Of a stretch of 64,000 nucleotides of DNA, positions 17,617-29,688 are shown in pieces. Source of the stretch: Natronoarchaeum mannanilyticum (lineage in GTDB: Archaea > Halobacteriota > Halobacteria > Halobacteriales > Natronoarchaeaceae); contig NZ_BAAADV010000002.1 of NCBI RefSeq assembly GCF_039522665.1, forward strand, positions 1-64,000, given 5' to 3'. The notes under the pieces were generated by a model. It was given only the letters and a program-made list of their open reading frames with translations. It did no database searches and was not told the DNA's origin. Numbering within the stretch: position 1 is the first letter of the stretch; every line of letters starts with the position of its first letter. A program made the translations under genes and the position numbers.

Positions 17617-19410
17617 CTACTCCTCGGGGTCGTTCTCGCGCTCGGCTTTCCGCGCCAGCCAGCCCGCCGTCGCCCCGAGGCCGCCGAGCGCACCGAGGAT
17701 CCCCGGTCCCGGCGTGCCGTCGGCGGATTCGGCGTCGCTCTCGTTTAGGTCCCCGAACGCGTCGGCGAACGACTCGTTGTCGGCGGTCCCGTTCGCGTCG
17801 CCCGCGCTCGGTTCGTCGGTCGACTCGGTGTCGGCGTCGCCGCCCGTTTCGTCGTCTGCCGTCCCGTCTTCGGCGCCGCCGTCGGTCGTGTCGCCGCTCC
17901 CACCGCCGGTCGTCTCGTCGGTTCCCGACCCGTCGTTGGACGTCCCGTCTCCCGCGTCCCTGCTCGCGCCGTCACCGACTACGACTGTTCCCTCCATGCC
18001 GAGCGCGGCGTGGGGTTCGCAGACGTACTCGTAGACGCCTTCGGCGTCGAACGTGTGCTCGTACACGTATCCGTCTCCCTCGACCTGGGGGTTGCCCTGC
18101 CAGTCGCCCCCGGCGGGCTGAGTTTGGGGTGTGAGGGTGTGGTTGTCGGACTCCCAGGTCCACCTGACCGTCTCGCCAGGCTCGACCCGGAGCTCCGTGG
18201 GCTCGAAGACGAACTCGCCCTGCGGACCGACGGTGACCTCGTGGTCGATTTCGCCGCCACCGCCACCGATCGTGCCCCCGCTCGACGACAGCGCGTACAC
18301 GCCGCTCCTGTTGCTGACGTACAGCTGCTCGGATCCGGGAACGACGCGCCGGGCCGGCCGCTCCCGGTACTCCGCGAGTATCTCGCCAGTCGATCGATCC
18401 ACGGCGAACAGCCCCTCCTCGCCCATCGTGTACAGGGTGTCGCCGGCGCCGACGACCCCCGCCCCGGGCGTTTCGGTCTGCCACTCCGGATTGCCGCTGG
18501 CCGGATCGATCGCCACGAGCTGCCGGTCGACGGAGACGTACAGCGTCTCCGGTCCGAGGACCGGCTGGACGGGTCGCTGTCCCAGGGGTAGGCTCCAGGC
18601 CTCGTCGCCGGACTCCGCGTCCAGTGCCACGAGCGAGTCCGACGTCGAGACGTAACAGAGCCCGTGACCGATCGCGGGCGGCGTCAGCAACGCCGGCCCG
18701 CCGCGGTTGTACCAGGTCCAGTCCGTCTCCAGCGTCGCCGCGTCGAGCGCGCGGATCGCCGTCCGATCCTCGTCGTCGACGAACTGCGTGACGTACACCG
18801 TCTCCGCGGGCGCCGACGCCGCGCAGACGTACCACCCGAGGTTCGGGATCGACCTCGAACGCTCGATCGACCCCGTCTCCCGATCGAGCGCGTACACCGT
18901 CCCGTCGTGTCGCCCCGTCGGCGTCTCGTTGTCGGTCGCCGCGACGTACAGCGTCCCGTTCAGGGCGGCGAGGTAGACGCGGTTGCGGTCCAGCGACGTC
19001 GACCACTGTTCGTTCCCTCGCGTGTCGAACGCCCGCACCGTGCTTCCGAACGTCGCGTACAGCCGGTTACCGGCTGCCACCATGCCGCCCGGTTGGCCGC
19101 TGCTCACCTCCCACTTCGTCTCGCCGGATCGGGAGAGCGCGACGAGCCGATCGCCGCGAACGTACACGGTGTCGTGGGCCAACGCTACCAGCGGCACGTT
19201 GCTCTCGCCACGGTTCCACTCGGGCTCGAAGCTCTCCTCGATCGTCACGCCGTCGGGGGCGTATCCGCTGCGGTTCGACCCGTTCCGATACGACGGCCAG
19301 GCGTGGCCGCTCTGGGCTGCGACGGCGGTCGACCCCATTGTCGACGCCCCGAGCGCGGCAGCACACGCCGCCCCGAGGAACGCGCGACGCCCCTGGGAGA
19401 ACTCTGTCAT
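17617..19410 (-). CDS. secreted PQQ-type beta-propeller fused to a halocyanin-like copper domain
   Basis: 597 residues. Residues 1-33 form a Tat signal (QGRRAFLGAACAAALG). About 36-385 is an eight-bladed PQQ/WD-like beta-propeller with repeated LYVS-L-ALD-SG blades. About 391-478 is a cupredoxin domain with type 1 copper ligands: His in SDNHT, Cys and His in YVCEPH, and Met in LGMEG. An acidic Thr/Gly/Asp linker leads to a C-terminal helix preceded by PGPG and followed by Arg/Lys, resembling archaeosortase-type anchors. It is probably an extracellular electron-transfer protein. No PQQ-binding residues could be confirmed. Its place between nusA and rps12 is unusual. Confidence 0.85.
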   Translation of the reverse strand: MTEFSQGRRAFLGAACAAALGASTMGSTAVAAQSGHAWPSYRNGSNRSGYAPDGVTIEESFEPEWNRGESNVPLVALAHDTVYVRGDRLVALSRSGETKWEVSSGQPGGMVAAGNRLYATFGSTVRAFDTRGNEQWSTSLDRNRVYLAALNGTLYVAATDNETPTGRHDGTVYALDRETGSIERSRSIPNLGWYVCAASAPAETVYVTQFVDDEDRTAIRALDAATLETDWTWYNRGGPALLTPPAIGHGLCYVSTSDSLVALDAESGDEAWSLPLGQRPVQPVLGPETLYVSVDRQLVAIDPASGNPEWQTETPGAGVVGAGDTLYTMGEEGLFAVDRSTGEILAEYRERPARRVVPGSEQLYVSNRSGVYALSSSGGTIGGGGGEIDHEVTVGPQGEFVFEPTELRVEPGETVRWTWESDNHTLTPQTQPAGGDWQGNPQVEGDGYVYEHTFDAEGVYEYVCEPHAALGMEGTVVVGDGASRDAGDGTSNDGSGTDETTGGGSGDTTDGGAEDGTADDETGGDADTESTDEPSAGDANGTADNESFADAFGDLNESDAESADGTPGPGILGALGGLGATAGWLARKAERENDPEE

Positions 19411-19483
19411 GGCTCCCGGTTGGAACTGTTCGGATAAAATACTACGGAATATAGACAGGTGTCAACGCCGTCACGCAGGCCCG

Positions 19484-19909
19484 TCAGGTCAACTGCACGT
19501 CGGCGACGTCGAAGTGGCGCTCGGCCAGCGCGCGCGCGGCGTCGATGTTCTTGCCGTCCGAGCCGATGGCGACGCCGGCGTCCTCGTCGGCGACCTCCGC
19601 GTAGGCGACGGTGTCGTCGTTCTCGCTGATGGTAACGTTGTACACCGCCGCGGGCGCAAGCGCGTTGGCGACGAAGTCCTCGGCGGTGTCGGCGTCCTCG
19701 ACGAGTTTGATGGGCTTGCCGATCCGCTCCTCGGCGCGCTCGACGTTCTGTCCGCCCGGCCCGATCGCCTGGCCCATGTCGCCGGTCGCGACCAGCACGA
19801 TCACGCGTTCGTACTCCTCGTCGACGACGCAGTCCCGCGCCGCGGCGCCGGTCACGTCCTCGAAGGCGACGAGATACTGTCTGGCCTCGTCCGAGAGGGT
19901 GACCGTCAT
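19484..19909 (-). CDS. nusA: NusA-like transcription factor (KH domains)
   Basis: 141 residues with two KH-like domains: GPGGQNVERAEERIGKPIKLVE (about 50-71) and a second GSDGKNIDAARALAERHF near 118-135. This is the short archaeal NusA, which lacks the bacterial N-terminal polymerase-binding and S1 domains. It binds RNA and is thought to act in elongation or termination. It follows rpoA2 by 27 bases, in the conserved rpo operon order. Confidence 0.95.
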   Translation of the reverse strand: MTVTLSDEARQYLVAFEDVTGAAARDCVVDEEYERVIVLVATGDMGQAIGPGGQNVERAEERIGKPIKLVEDADTAEDFVANALAPAAVYNVTISENDDTVAYAEVADEDAGVAIGSDGKNIDAARALAERHFDVADVQLT

Positions 19910-19936
19910 GGTTCGGCGCTCGGGGAGGGGCTCATG

Positions 19937-21128
<1,192 letters not shown>

Positions 21129-21136
<8 letters not shown>

Positions 21137-24089
21137 CGTCCACCTCCGGGGCGGGGACGGCCTCCTGGACCGCCGGCGGCTCCTCGTCCATGCGCCGGGA
21201 GTCGGCGTGCTCCGAGAGGTTCGTCGCGGGCTCGGTTCGCTCCAGGAACTCGTCGCGCTCGGCCTCGCTCTCGAACTCGGCGTCGAGGACCTGGCCGGCG
21301 ATCTCCTCGACGTCGACCGGGTTGTCCTCGCTGGAGGATACCTGCACCGGGCTGGTGCCGTCCTCGCCGAACTCGAACTGGACGATCGTGTCGGAGGTGT
21401 CCCGCACCGTGCCGTCGTACTGGGTCTCCAGCTCCGACAGCGCGTTGATCAGCCGGCGCTGGAGGTAGCCGGACTTCGACGTCCGGACCGCCGTGTCGAC
21501 CAGCCCCTCGCGGCCGCCCATCGCGTGGAAGAAGAACTCCCGCGGTTCGAGCCCCTCCGTGTAGGAGTGCTCGACGAACCCGTGGGCGTCGGCGCTGAGG
21601 TCGTCGGGCTTGTAGTGGCTGAGCGTGCGATCCTCGTAGCCGCGGTTGATCCGCTCGCCTCGAACCGCCTGCTGGCCGACGCAGCCCGCCATCTGGGTCA
21701 GGTTCAGCATCGACCCGCGGGCGCCGGACTCGGCCATGACGACGGCGGGGTTGTCGTCGTCGAAGTGCTCCTCGGCGATGTCGCCCGCGTTGTCGCGGGC
21801 CTTGCCGAGCGTCTGCATGATCTTCATCTCGAGGGTCTCGTGGACCGTCCGACCGGGCAGCGACTCGAGCTCGCCGGCCTCGTAGGTGTCGATGAGCTCC
21901 TCGACCCGATCGTAGGCGTCGTCGATCGTCTCGCTGATCCGGTCGCGGGCCTCCTGGGAGACCGTCTCGTCGTCGATGGCGATCGAGAACCCGAAGTGCA
22001 TGATCGAGCGCATCGCCAGCGCGGCCACCTCGTTGATGAACTGGCGCGCGCGCGTCTCGCCGTACACCTTCGTGATCGTGTCGACGATCTCGCCGCCGAA
22101 CGCGCCGACGCCGTCCTCGTCGATGGTGCCGGATGTCAGCTGGCCGTCCTCGATGACGACCGTGTCGCCCGCGGATGACGTGAACTCGAGATCGAGGTCG
22201 TCGGGCAGGAGTTCGGAGAAGATCTGGCGACCCGTCCAGTACGGCGTCCCGTCGTCGTCGTCGCCGGTCGGGGCGGGCAGTTCGTCGACGTGGGTCGCGC
22301 GCAGCAGGTCGAGCGCCTGCGTCTCGTTGAACTGCGGGTTGTCGTTGGTCAGCAGGTAGGTGCCCGAGATGTGGTCCTGGATGGCGCCGATGATGTTCTC
22401 GCCGAACCGCGGCGAGAGAATCTGCTCCTGGACGCGCATCAGCACGCGGGCCTCCGCGCGGGCCTCCTCGTTCTGCAGGGCGTGCATGTTCATCTCGTCG
22501 CCGTCGAAGTCGGCGTTGTACGGCGGGCAGACCGTCGTGTTCAGCCGGAACGTCTTGTACGGCATCACGACGACCTCGTGGGCCATGATCGACATCCGGT
22601 GGAGCGACGGCTGCCGGTTGAAGATGATGATGTCGCCGTCGATCATGTGGCGGTTGACCTCCCAGCCGGGCTGGACCTTCTCGGCCAGCTCCTCGCAGTT
22701 CTTCTCGGTCACCTTCAGCCGGCGCCCGTCGGGGCGCTTGACGTAGTTGGCGCCCGGGTGAGCCTCGGGGCCGTTCGAGACGTAGCGTCGGGCGTCCCGG
22801 AGGTTCCGGTCGGTGACGTTCATCGTCTGGGTCATCTCCTTGGCGACCCGGTCGGGGACGCCGACCTCGTTGAGCGAGAGCGTCGGGTCCGGCGAGATGA
22901 CGGTACGCGCCGAGAAGTTGACGCGCTTCCCTGAGAGGCTACCGCGGAAGCGGCCCTCCTTGCCTTTGAGGCGCTGGGACAGCGTCTTCAGCGGCCGGCC
23001 GGAGCGGTGGCGCGCCGGCGGCGTCCCGCTGATCTCGTTGTCCATGAACGTGGTGACGTGGTACTGCAGTAGCTCCCAGAGGTCCTCGATGATCAGCTGG
23101 GGCGCGCCCGCCTCCCGGTTCTCCATGAACCGCTGGTTGATGCGGATGATGTCGACCAGCTTGTGCGTGAGGTCGTCCTCCGAGCGCTGGCCGTTGTCCA
23201 GCGTGATCGACGGTCGCGCGGTGACCGGCGGGACCGGCAGCACGGTGAGGATCATCCACTCGGGGCGCGAGCGGTCGGCGTTGATCCCCAGCACCTCGAT
23301 GTCCTCGTCCGGGATGTCCTCGAACCAGTCCCGGATGTCGCTGGGCATCAGCTTGTTCATGTCCTCCTCGGTCAGGTCGACGTCGAGGGCCTTCTCGATG
23401 GCCTTGCGGTCGTCCTCGCGCGGGCGGAACTCGCCGCTGAGGATCTCGTTGATCCGCGAGAGGTCGATCCCGGTCTCCTCGGCCAGCTCCGGGGGCGCGG
23501 TCGGCTCCCTCTCTTCTTCCTCGTCGCCCTGCATCGCCTCGCTGATCAGCTCGGCGTACTCGCTCGAGAGGACCTGCTGGACCTCGTAGTAGGTCGTGGG
23601 CTTCTCGTGGTTGATGTCGTACTGCTGGCCGCCGCAGAACGGACAGACGTCCTTCTTGCGGGCCTGCCGGATCGCGGCCTTGGTGACGTCGTTGACGTCC
23701 TCGCCGAGATCGACGGTCGTCTCGAGCTGCTCGGCGAACTCCTCGCGCTCCTGCTCGTCGAGGCAGAGCCGGGAGCAGTCCCGACAGGTGCCCCGCAGCA
23801 GGCGGCGGATGAGCTTCGTGAAGCCGACGTGGATGACGGGCGCGGCGAGTTCGATGTGGCCGAAGTGGCCGTTACACGAACCGGAGTGCTGGCCGCAGGT
23901 CTTGCACTCCAGGCCGGGGTCGATGACGCCCAGCCGGGGGTCCATCAGCCCCATGTCGATGGGGAACCCGTCGTCGTCGTACGTGTCCGCGGTGATGATC
24001 TTCGTCGCGCTCATCTCCCGGTACTCCTCCGGGTCCATCAGCCCGAAGCTGATCGTTCCGATCTCCTTGGGTGTGGTGTTTGCTGGCAT
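21129..24089 (-). CDS. rpoA1: DNA-directed RNA polymerase subunit A'
   Basis: 986 residues. The N-terminal zinc site [20 protein letters not shown] (about 61-80) and the catalytic [10 protein letters not shown] (Mg-binding triple Asp, about 525) are intact, and the funnel region ends at the A'/A'' break. A Glu-rich insertion near 190 (DEEEEREP) is haloarchaeal in character. It forms the active centre together with A'' and B'. It is part of rpoH-rpoB2-rpoB1-rpoA1-rpoA2. Confidence 0.98.
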
Positions 24090-24092
24090 GAT

Positions 24093-25925
24093 TTAGACGG
24101 CGTCCTTGAGTTCGAGTCGGGGGGCGATACCCAGGGCCTTCATCTCGTCGAGCAGGAGCTTGAACGCGTAGCTCATCTCGATCTCGTGGATGTCAGTCTC
24201 CTCGTCGCAGTTCGGGCAGTAGACGCGCTGTTGCTCGACGTTCTCGACGGCGCTCATCCCGCACTGGCCGCAGACGTGGATGAACTCGCGGTCGGACTCG
24301 TCGAGCAGGCGTTCCTTCAGCGCCATCGCGGCGCCGTGGCCGATCAGCACGTCGCGTTCCATCTCGCCGACGCGGAGTCCGCCCTCGCGGGCGCGCCCCT
24401 CGGTCGGCTGGCGGGTCAGCACCTGCACGGGACCGCGCGAGCGGGCGTGCAGCTTGTTCGAGACCATGTGGTAGAGCTTCTGGTAGAAAATCGTGCCGAC
24501 GAAGATCTCGGCCTCGATCTTCTCGCCGGTGACGCCCGAGTACATGATCTCCTTGCCCGAGGACTTGAACCCGTGTTCCTCGAGCGAACCGCGGAGTTCG
24601 TGCTCGTCCTCGCCGGTGAACGGCGTCCCGTCGACGCGGCGTCCCTCGAGCGAGCCGACCTTTCCGCCGATCATCTCGAGGATGTGGCCGACGGTCATCC
24701 GCGAGGGCAGCGCGTGCGGGTTGACGATCAGGTCGGGCACGACGCCCTCCTGGGTGAACGGCATGTCCTCCTGGGGCGCGATGTGGCCGACGACGCCCTT
24801 CTGGCCGTGTCGGCTGGCGAACTTGTCGCCGAGCTCGGGAATCCGCTCGTCGCGCACCGACACCTTCGAGAGCTTCGAGCCGTCCTCGCCCTCCATCAGG
24901 GTGACGGTGTCGACGATGCCGGATTCGCCGCTACGCATCGTGACGCTGGTCTCGCGGCGCTTCTGGGGCGAGAGGCCGCCCATGTCGTCCGGTTCTTCGA
25001 GGAACCGGGGCGGGCTCGTCTTGCCCAGCAGGACGGAGTTCTCGTCGACCCGCGTCTCGGGGTTGACGAGGCCGTCGTCGTCGAGGTGCGTGTAGGCGTC
25101 CTCGCCGCGGGCGCCGCGAACGTCCTGGTCGGGGATCTCGAAGCGGTCTTCCTGGCCGCCGGGGTAGCGGCGCTCCTCGCCCTCGTAGGTCCGGAAGAAA
25201 TGGGAGCGGGCGAGTGCGCGGTCGACCGAGCCGCCGTTCATGACCAGCGCGTCCTCGATGTTGAACCCCTCGTAGGACATGACCGCGACGACGAAGTTCT
25301 GTGCCGCCGGGCGGTCGTCGTAGCCGATCTGCTCGGTGGTCTGGGTCTTGACCATCGAGAGCTGGGGGTAGTGCAGCAGGTGCTGGCGCGTGTCCGGGCG
25401 GATGCGGTAGTTCGCGGCGGGCAGGCCCAGCGACTGCTTGATCATCCCCGCGCCCATCGTGATGCGCGGCGAGGCGTTGTGCTCGGGGTAGGGGATCATC
25501 CCCGCGCCGATCCCGAAGATCAGCTGCGGGTCGATCTCCATGTGGGTGTGGTCCTCTTCGAGGTCGTCCTCGTCGACGGCGACGTAGATGTCGCCCTCCT
25601 CCTCGGCGTCGATGAACTCGACGTACCCCATCTCGACGAGGTCGTCGAACTCCAGTTCGCCGGATTCGACGGCGTCGACCTCCTCGTCGCTGATGAGGGT
25701 GTCGCCGTCCTCGACCACGAGGAGGGGTCGGCGCGCGCGGCCGGCGTCGGCGTTGACGATGACCTCGCGGGTGCGCTCGTCGACCGAGACGTTGACCATG
25801 TCGCTGATCTCGCCGCGGCGTCGCGCCTCGCGGATCTGCTCTGCGAGCTGTTCGGGGTCGGGGTGCGTGCCGACCAGGCTACCGTTGACGTATACTTTGG
25901 CTTCTCGCTCTTTTTGCTGGCTCAT
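24093..25925 (-). CDS. rpoB1: DNA-directed RNA polymerase subunit B'
   Basis: 610 residues, the C-terminal half of the second-largest subunit. It contains the hybrid-binding [13 protein letters not shown] (about 365-377), GEMERD with the clamp region, and a C-terminal zinc site CGQCGMSAV with CPNCDE. Haloarchaea split the B subunit into B'' (N) and B' (C); this is B'. It begins one base after the rpoB2 stop. Confidence 0.98.
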   Translation of the reverse strand: MSQQKEREAKVYVNGSLVGTHPDPEQLAEQIREARRRGEISDMVNVSVDERTREVIVNADAGRARRPLLVVEDGDTLISDEEVDAVESGELEFDDLVEMGYVEFIDAEEEGDIYVAVDEDDLEEDHTHMEIDPQLIFGIGAGMIPYPEHNASPRITMGAGMIKQSLGLPAANYRIRPDTRQHLLHYPQLSMVKTQTTEQIGYDDRPAAQNFVVAVMSYEGFNIEDALVMNGGSVDRALARSHFFRTYEGEERRYPGGQEDRFEIPDQDVRGARGEDAYTHLDDDGLVNPETRVDENSVLLGKTSPPRFLEEPDDMGGLSPQKRRETSVTMRSGESGIVDTVTLMEGEDGSKLSKVSVRDERIPELGDKFASRHGQKGVVGHIAPQEDMPFTQEGVVPDLIVNPHALPSRMTVGHILEMIGGKVGSLEGRRVDGTPFTGEDEHELRGSLEEHGFKSSGKEIMYSGVTGEKIEAEIFVGTIFYQKLYHMVSNKLHARSRGPVQVLTRQPTEGRAREGGLRVGEMERDVLIGHGAAMALKERLLDESDREFIHVCGQCGMSAVENVEQQRVYCPNCDEETDIHEIEMSYAFKLLLDEMKALGIAPRLELKDAV

Positions 25926-25926
25926 G

Positions 25927-27495
25927 TTAGTCTCCCTCCGCCGTTCGCTCGACGCCCTCGATGCCGGGGATGCCCTCGACGCCCATCGACGCCAGCTCGC
26001 GCTTGAGCTCGCGTTCGTCCTCGACGTTCTGGGACAGCTCCATGGCCTGCGCGAAGTTCTTCACGAGGCCGCAGTTCGGTCCCTCCGGCGTCTCGGACGG
26101 ACAGATCCGTCCCCACTGCGTGGCGTGCAGGTCCCGCGCCTCGAAGTGGGGCTGGCTGCGCGAGAGCGGGCTGCGCAGGCGTCGCAGGTGCGACAGAACG
26201 CCCATGAAGTCGGTGCGGTCGACAAGCTGGGAGACGCCCGAGCGGCCGCCGACCCAGTTCCCCGTCGCGATGGGGTGTTCGAGCCGCTCGGTCAGGACGT
26301 CCGAGCGGACGACCGTGTTGACCGAGAGCTGTCGGTTCCGCATGTTGGCGCGTTCGAGCTGGTACTTCACGTCGCGGGCCAGCTTGTTCAGCGCCGTCCG
26401 GAACAGGTCCTTCATGAGGTCGCCGCTGACCTTCAGACGCTTGTTCGCGTAGTGGTCCTTGTCGTCGGACTCGCGCCGGCCGAGCGCGAGCTCGAAGCAG
26501 GCCTCGGCCATCCGGCAGAGGTAGTACGCCTTGTTGATCCGGACGTCCTCCTCGTCGACGCCGTCCTCGTGGAGGTGCGGGAGAAGGTACCGGTCGATGA
26601 CGTAGTTGGCGCGCTTGAGCTGGTAGTTTTTCCCCTGGCCGGAGGCGACGCGCTCGCCCAGCGACTCGATGGCCTCCTCGGTCGTCTGGACGTCGGCGGC
26701 CTCCAGGTTCTCCAGCATGAACTTCACGATCTCGGGGTCGTCCGAGACGCGGTGGACGATCTCCTCGTCGGATTCCAGGCCGAGCGCCCGGACGAGCGTG
26801 ACGAAGTTGACGCTCCCCGACACCGAGGGGAACGACACTTCGAGCAGGCCGTCGCGGGTGCGCTCGACGAGCACCAACGCACGATACCCTCGGCGCTGGC
26901 TGAACGTCTTGGCGACCTGGATCTCGTCGCCGTACTTGCTGTCGTATTCGGCGAGGATCTTGTTCGGCGCGAGGTCCTCGCTGGTCATCAGCACGCGCTC
27001 GGAGCCGTTGACGATGAAGTAGCCGCCGGGGTCGGCGGGGTCCTCGCCGATCTCGATGAGCTCCTCGTCGTCGAAGCCGGCGATGTTACACTTGTCCGAG
27101 CCGACCATGATCGGCATCCGGCCGACCTTCGTCTCGGTGCTGTCGACGACCCGGTCCTCGCCCTCCTCGGGATCGCCCTTCACGATCTCCATCTCCATGA
27201 AGACGGGCGCCGAGTAGGTGATGTTGCGCAGCCGCGCCTCCTGGGGGTAGAGCAGTTCTTCGCTCCCGTCGGCCTCTCGGACGCGGGGGGTCACGATCCG
27301 AACGTCGCCGAGCTCGACGTGGACGGGCTCCTCGCCCTCCTTGTCGCCGATGTCGGTGTCGATCGTCTCCTTCTCGTCGACGACCTCCTGCATCCCTCGG
27401 TCGAGGAACGCGTTGAACGAACGGTAGTGATGTTCTGCGAGTCGGTCCTTCCCGAAGTACTCCCGCGAGATCTCTCGTCTGTCTTCCGTGTTCAT
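25927..27495 (-). CDS. rpoB2: DNA-directed RNA polymerase subunit B''
   Basis: 522 residues, the N-terminal half of the split second-largest subunit. It has the lobe and fork segments, including [20 protein letters not shown] (about 152-171), and ends in [22 protein letters not shown]-type sequence (about 465), the rifampicin/fork region. Its start overlaps the rpoH stop. The typical haloarchaeal split of B between B'' and B' is seen directly here. Confidence 0.98.
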   Translation of the reverse strand: MNTEDRREISREYFGKDRLAEHHYRSFNAFLDRGMQEVVDEKETIDTDIGDKEGEEPVHVELGDVRIVTPRVREADGSEELLYPQEARLRNITYSAPVFMEMEIVKGDPEEGEDRVVDSTETKVGRMPIMVGSDKCNIAGFDDEELIEIGEDPADPGGYFIVNGSERVLMTSEDLAPNKILAEYDSKYGDEIQVAKTFSQRRGYRALVLVERTRDGLLEVSFPSVSGSVNFVTLVRALGLESDEEIVHRVSDDPEIVKFMLENLEAADVQTTEEAIESLGERVASGQGKNYQLKRANYVIDRYLLPHLHEDGVDEEDVRINKAYYLCRMAEACFELALGRRESDDKDHYANKRLKVSGDLMKDLFRTALNKLARDVKYQLERANMRNRQLSVNTVVRSDVLTERLEHPIATGNWVGGRSGVSQLVDRTDFMGVLSHLRRLRSPLSRSQPHFEARDLHATQWGRICPSETPEGPNCGLVKNFAQAMELSQNVEDERELKRELASMGVEGIPGIEGVERTAEGD

Positions 27496-27722
27496 TATTC
27501 AACCACCAGTCGGTACGTGACGGCTCGGTCCGTCGTTCGCGAGTCCCGAACGATCTTGACGACGTCCCCGACCTCGGCGTCGTCGGGCAGGGCCGGGTCC
27601 GCGCGCTTGATCTTCGGCAGGTCTGTTCGGCCGATGTTGTACTCCTCGAGCACGTCGTCGAGTACGTCGTCGTCGACGACGGTGTGCTCCGGAACCAGTT
27701 CGTGTTGGCTTACGTCTACCAT
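27495..27722 (-). CDS. rpoH: DNA-directed RNA polymerase subunit H
   Basis: 75 residues, homologous to the eukaryotic Rpb5 C-terminal domain. It starts [19 protein letters not shown] and includes [23 protein letters not shown], a strongly conserved H-subunit segment. It is the first gene of the polymerase operon. A TATA-like CCTTAAATG on this strand at about 27795-27803 suggests a promoter some 75 bases upstream of the start. Confidence 0.97.
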   Translation of the reverse strand: MVDVSQHELVPEHTVVDDDVLDDVLEEYNIGRTDLPKIKRADPALPDDAEVGDVVKIVRDSRTTDRAVTYRLVVE

Positions 27723-28028
27723 GTGTTGGGGGTCTGACCGAAGGGAGAAGCGGCTATCACGAGATACTACAGGCTGCTAGCGCGGGCGGGCATTTAAGGC
27801 TTGCCAAGTAGGACGGGACTTATAACTAATGAGGCCCATAGGGCCCGGGGCGAACGGGGACGGAGTGACGGCGCGTAGCGTGTGTCAGTGAGCGGACGTA
27901 CGCGACGGTCGGTTAAAGGGTTTGGGGCGAACTGCCACGGACCCCGACGCCGCGGTGCCCTCTGTCACACGTCTTCCGTTTGGAAAGTCTTAATATGCGG
28001 ACCGGGAAACGATAGGATGCGTTCGACG
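27723..28028. promoter_or_regulatory. divergent promoter region of rpoH and tRNA-Asp
   Basis: No gene lies in these 306 bases. On the minus strand, CATTTAAGG (27795-27803 read as CCTTAAATG) is a likely TATA box for the rpo operon. On the plus strand, CTTAATATG at about 27988-27996 lies about 33 bases before the tRNA-Asp gene and suits its promoter. Confidence 0.5.
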
Positions 28029-28101
28029 GCCCGGGTGGTGTAGTGGCCCATCATACGACCCTGTCACGGTCGTGACGCGGGTTCAAATCCCGCCTCGGGC
28101 G
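28029..28101 (+). tRNA. tRNA-Asp(GTC), copy 1
   Basis: A 73-base cloverleaf: acceptor GCCCGGG with CTCGGGC, anticodon stem CGACC/GGTCG around loop CTGTCAC (anticodon GTC), and T arm GCGGG-TTCAAAT-CCCGC. The discriminator is G, as required for Asp, and no CCA is encoded. An identical second copy lies at 29616-29688. Confidence 0.96.
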
Positions 28102-28191
28102 TACTTTTGCGGCGAACAACTCCGACGAGCACCGCGTAGCGTGTGCTCGTCACCCGTGAGCCGCAAATACCCCTCAGAAGGGATTTGAACC
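28029..28191 (+). repeat. direct repeat copy 1 containing tRNA-Asp
   Basis: These 163 bases recur at 29616-29778 with a single difference (C at 28171, T at 29758). The identity begins exactly at the first base of the tRNA gene and continues 90 bases past its 3' end. Weaker similarity resumes near 28346 and 29848, where TTCTTCCGAACTCAC is shared. Confidence 0.9.
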
Positions 28192-28438
28192 ACGCAAGAC
28201 GAGCGAAGCGAGTCTTGCACCGGGTTCAAATCCCGCCGGACACGGTGTTCGGCGATGTTCGTCTCGCTTCGCTCGACTCACTCCCGGAGCGGCTTCGCCG
28301 CGCCGACCCTCGCGAATCCTTTGGATTCCCTCGGTCCCGTCTCGGGCGTTCTTCCGAACTCACATTCTCCAGCGAAGCGTCTCGGCACCGATCAAAATTC
28401 TGCAGACCGCGAGAAACTGAACTACGGTGTCCCGCCGA
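28102..28438. other. gap after tRNA-Asp copy 1 with tRNA-arm fragments
   Basis: No supported protein gene. GGGATTTGAACC (about 28180-28191) and GGTTCAAATCCCGCC (about 28220-28234) are inverted copies of the tRNA T arm, enclosing a GCAAGAC...GTCTTGC hairpin. Further GC-rich hairpins occur at 28260-28330. It looks like tRNA-derived repeat debris. Confidence 0.5.
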
Positions 28439-29056
28439 TCAGACGCCGCCGACGCCGCTGTCGGCATCGGGCAGTTCGTACTTCTCGGCGTCGATCCCGA
28501 GCTCTTCGAGCGCGGCTTCCAGATGCCGCTCCTCGGCGAACTCGGAGCCGTCCTCCACGCGGAGCTTCTGGGCCGTCGCCAGCACCTCGCCGCGCCGGTC
28601 GTCGGGCACGTCGAACTTGTCGGCCGAGAGCTCGATGGTCAGCCCGTTGTGGTCGCGGGTGTACAGCGAGTGGAAGATGCCGCGGTCGAACTCGTTGAAC
28701 CCGTGGCCCGCCTCCTCGAGGGACTCCTTGATGTCGACGAAGTCCTCGGCGTCGATCGAAAAGGAAAGGTGATGCACCGATCCGACGCGGTGGCGGTGGG
28801 GCTGGGGGTTCGACTGGCGATCCTCTTGGACGAAGAACGTCAGGATGCGACCGTCGCCGGTGTCGAAAAAGAGGTGCGTCGAGTTCGGATCGTCGAGGTT
28901 GGGCTGGCGGAGCACTAGCGGCATCCCGAGCATATCGCGGTAGAACTCGATCGTGTCCTCCTCGTTGCTGCCGATGAGCGTGATGTGGTCGGTGCCGGTG
29001 ACGCGGAACGCGCTGTCCGGTCGCTCGGCCGTAACTTCGGGAGTGTCGTCCGACAT
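28439..29056 (-). CDS. VOC (glyoxalase/bleomycin-resistance/dioxygenase) superfamily protein
   Basis: 205 residues. Two beta-alpha-beta-beta-beta modules of the vicinal-oxygen-chelate fold: TGTDHITLIGSNEEDTIEFY (about 20-39) with a metal-type His, then VHHLSFSIDAED (about 93) with a second His, and NGLTIELSA carrying a Glu ligand (about 141). This is the ring-cleaving dioxygenase/glyoxalase metal-site pattern. The substrate is unknown. It lies between the two tRNA-Asp copies with a PPOX-type oxidoreductase, on the same strand. Confidence 0.85.
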   Translation of the reverse strand: MSDDTPEVTAERPDSAFRVTGTDHITLIGSNEEDTIEFYRDMLGMPLVLRQPNLDDPNSTHLFFDTGDGRILTFFVQEDRQSNPQPHRHRVGSVHHLSFSIDAEDFVDIKESLEEAGHGFNEFDRGIFHSLYTRDHNGLTIELSADKFDVPDDRRGEVLATAQKLRVEDGSEFAEERHLEAALEELGIDAEKYELPDADSGVGGV

Positions 29057-29110
29057 GCCCCCTCGTACGGACTCCGGCAGGAAAGCCCTGTGCGTCCCGG
29101 CAGGGGAGGG

Positions 29111-29497
29111 TTAGAACACGCGATCCGGACGGATCTTCAGCAGCACGCGCTCGCTCTGGATTTCGGGGGCGTAGTCGTCGCCGGTGTACCGGCGGGCGAG
29201 CTCGTCGATGTGCTCGCGGGCGCCCTCGGTGGTGATCTCGTCGACCTCGCCGACGACGGAGAGCGCTCGGTACGGATCGTCGGGGTCGGTCATGCTGACG
29301 CCGACCCGCGGATCGTTCTCGACGTTCTTGGCCTTCCGCCGGTGGCGTTCGGTGTTGACCAGCAGTCGATTCTCGTCGGCGTCGTAGCCGATCCAGACCG
29401 GCGTGACGTGTGGCATGCCGTTCGGCAGCATCGTCGCGACGTGCGCGAACGTCTTCTTCTCGAACAGGTCGCGGTCGTCCTCGGGGATCGAAGCCAT
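29111..29497 (-). CDS. PPOX-class (pyridoxamine-phosphate-oxidase-like) F420/FMN-dependent oxidoreductase
   Basis: 128 residues from the ATG at 29497 (MASIPEDDRDLFEKKTFAHVATMLPNG). It has the split-barrel flavin/deazaflavin-binding pattern: FAHVATMLPNGMPHVTPVW, NTERHRRKAKN with the basic phosphate-binding cluster, and DPRVGVSM. A longer frame reaches 29641 but crosses the tRNA-Asp gene and is implausible. The cofactor may be F420, common in haloarchaea. The substrate is unknown. Confidence 0.85.
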   Translation of the reverse strand: MASIPEDDRDLFEKKTFAHVATMLPNGMPHVTPVWIGYDADENRLLVNTERHRRKAKNVENDPRVGVSMTDPDDPYRALSVVGEVDEITTEGAREHIDELARRYTGDDYAPEIQSERVLLKIRPDRVF

Positions 29498-29615
29498 ACG
29501 TTCGCCGACGAACGCGTCGAACTTGGGCCTTGGTCCGAATTCGCGGGATGCCTTGGCAGGGCCGTCCCAATGCGAGAGGTTTAAGAGTAAGCCCCCGGAA
29601 GCGTAGGTGTAGTCA

Positions 29616-29688
29616 GCCCGGGTGGTGTAGTGGCCCATCATACGACCCTGTCACGGTCGTGACGCGGGTTCAAATCCCGCCTCGGGCG
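29616..29688 (+). tRNA. tRNA-Asp(GTC), copy 2
   Basis: Base-for-base identical to the tRNA-Asp at 28029-28101, with anticodon GTC and discriminator G. Its 5' flank differs (GTAGTCA) whereas its 3' flank is the same for 90 bases. Whether both copies are expressed cannot be told; the upstream TTTAAGAGTAAG at 29580-29591 could serve as its promoter. Confidence 0.96.

Noticed and set aside
28180-28234. A third tRNA gene after tRNA-Asp copy 1
   Set aside because: Only T-arm-like fragments are present; no acceptor or anticodon stem can be formed.
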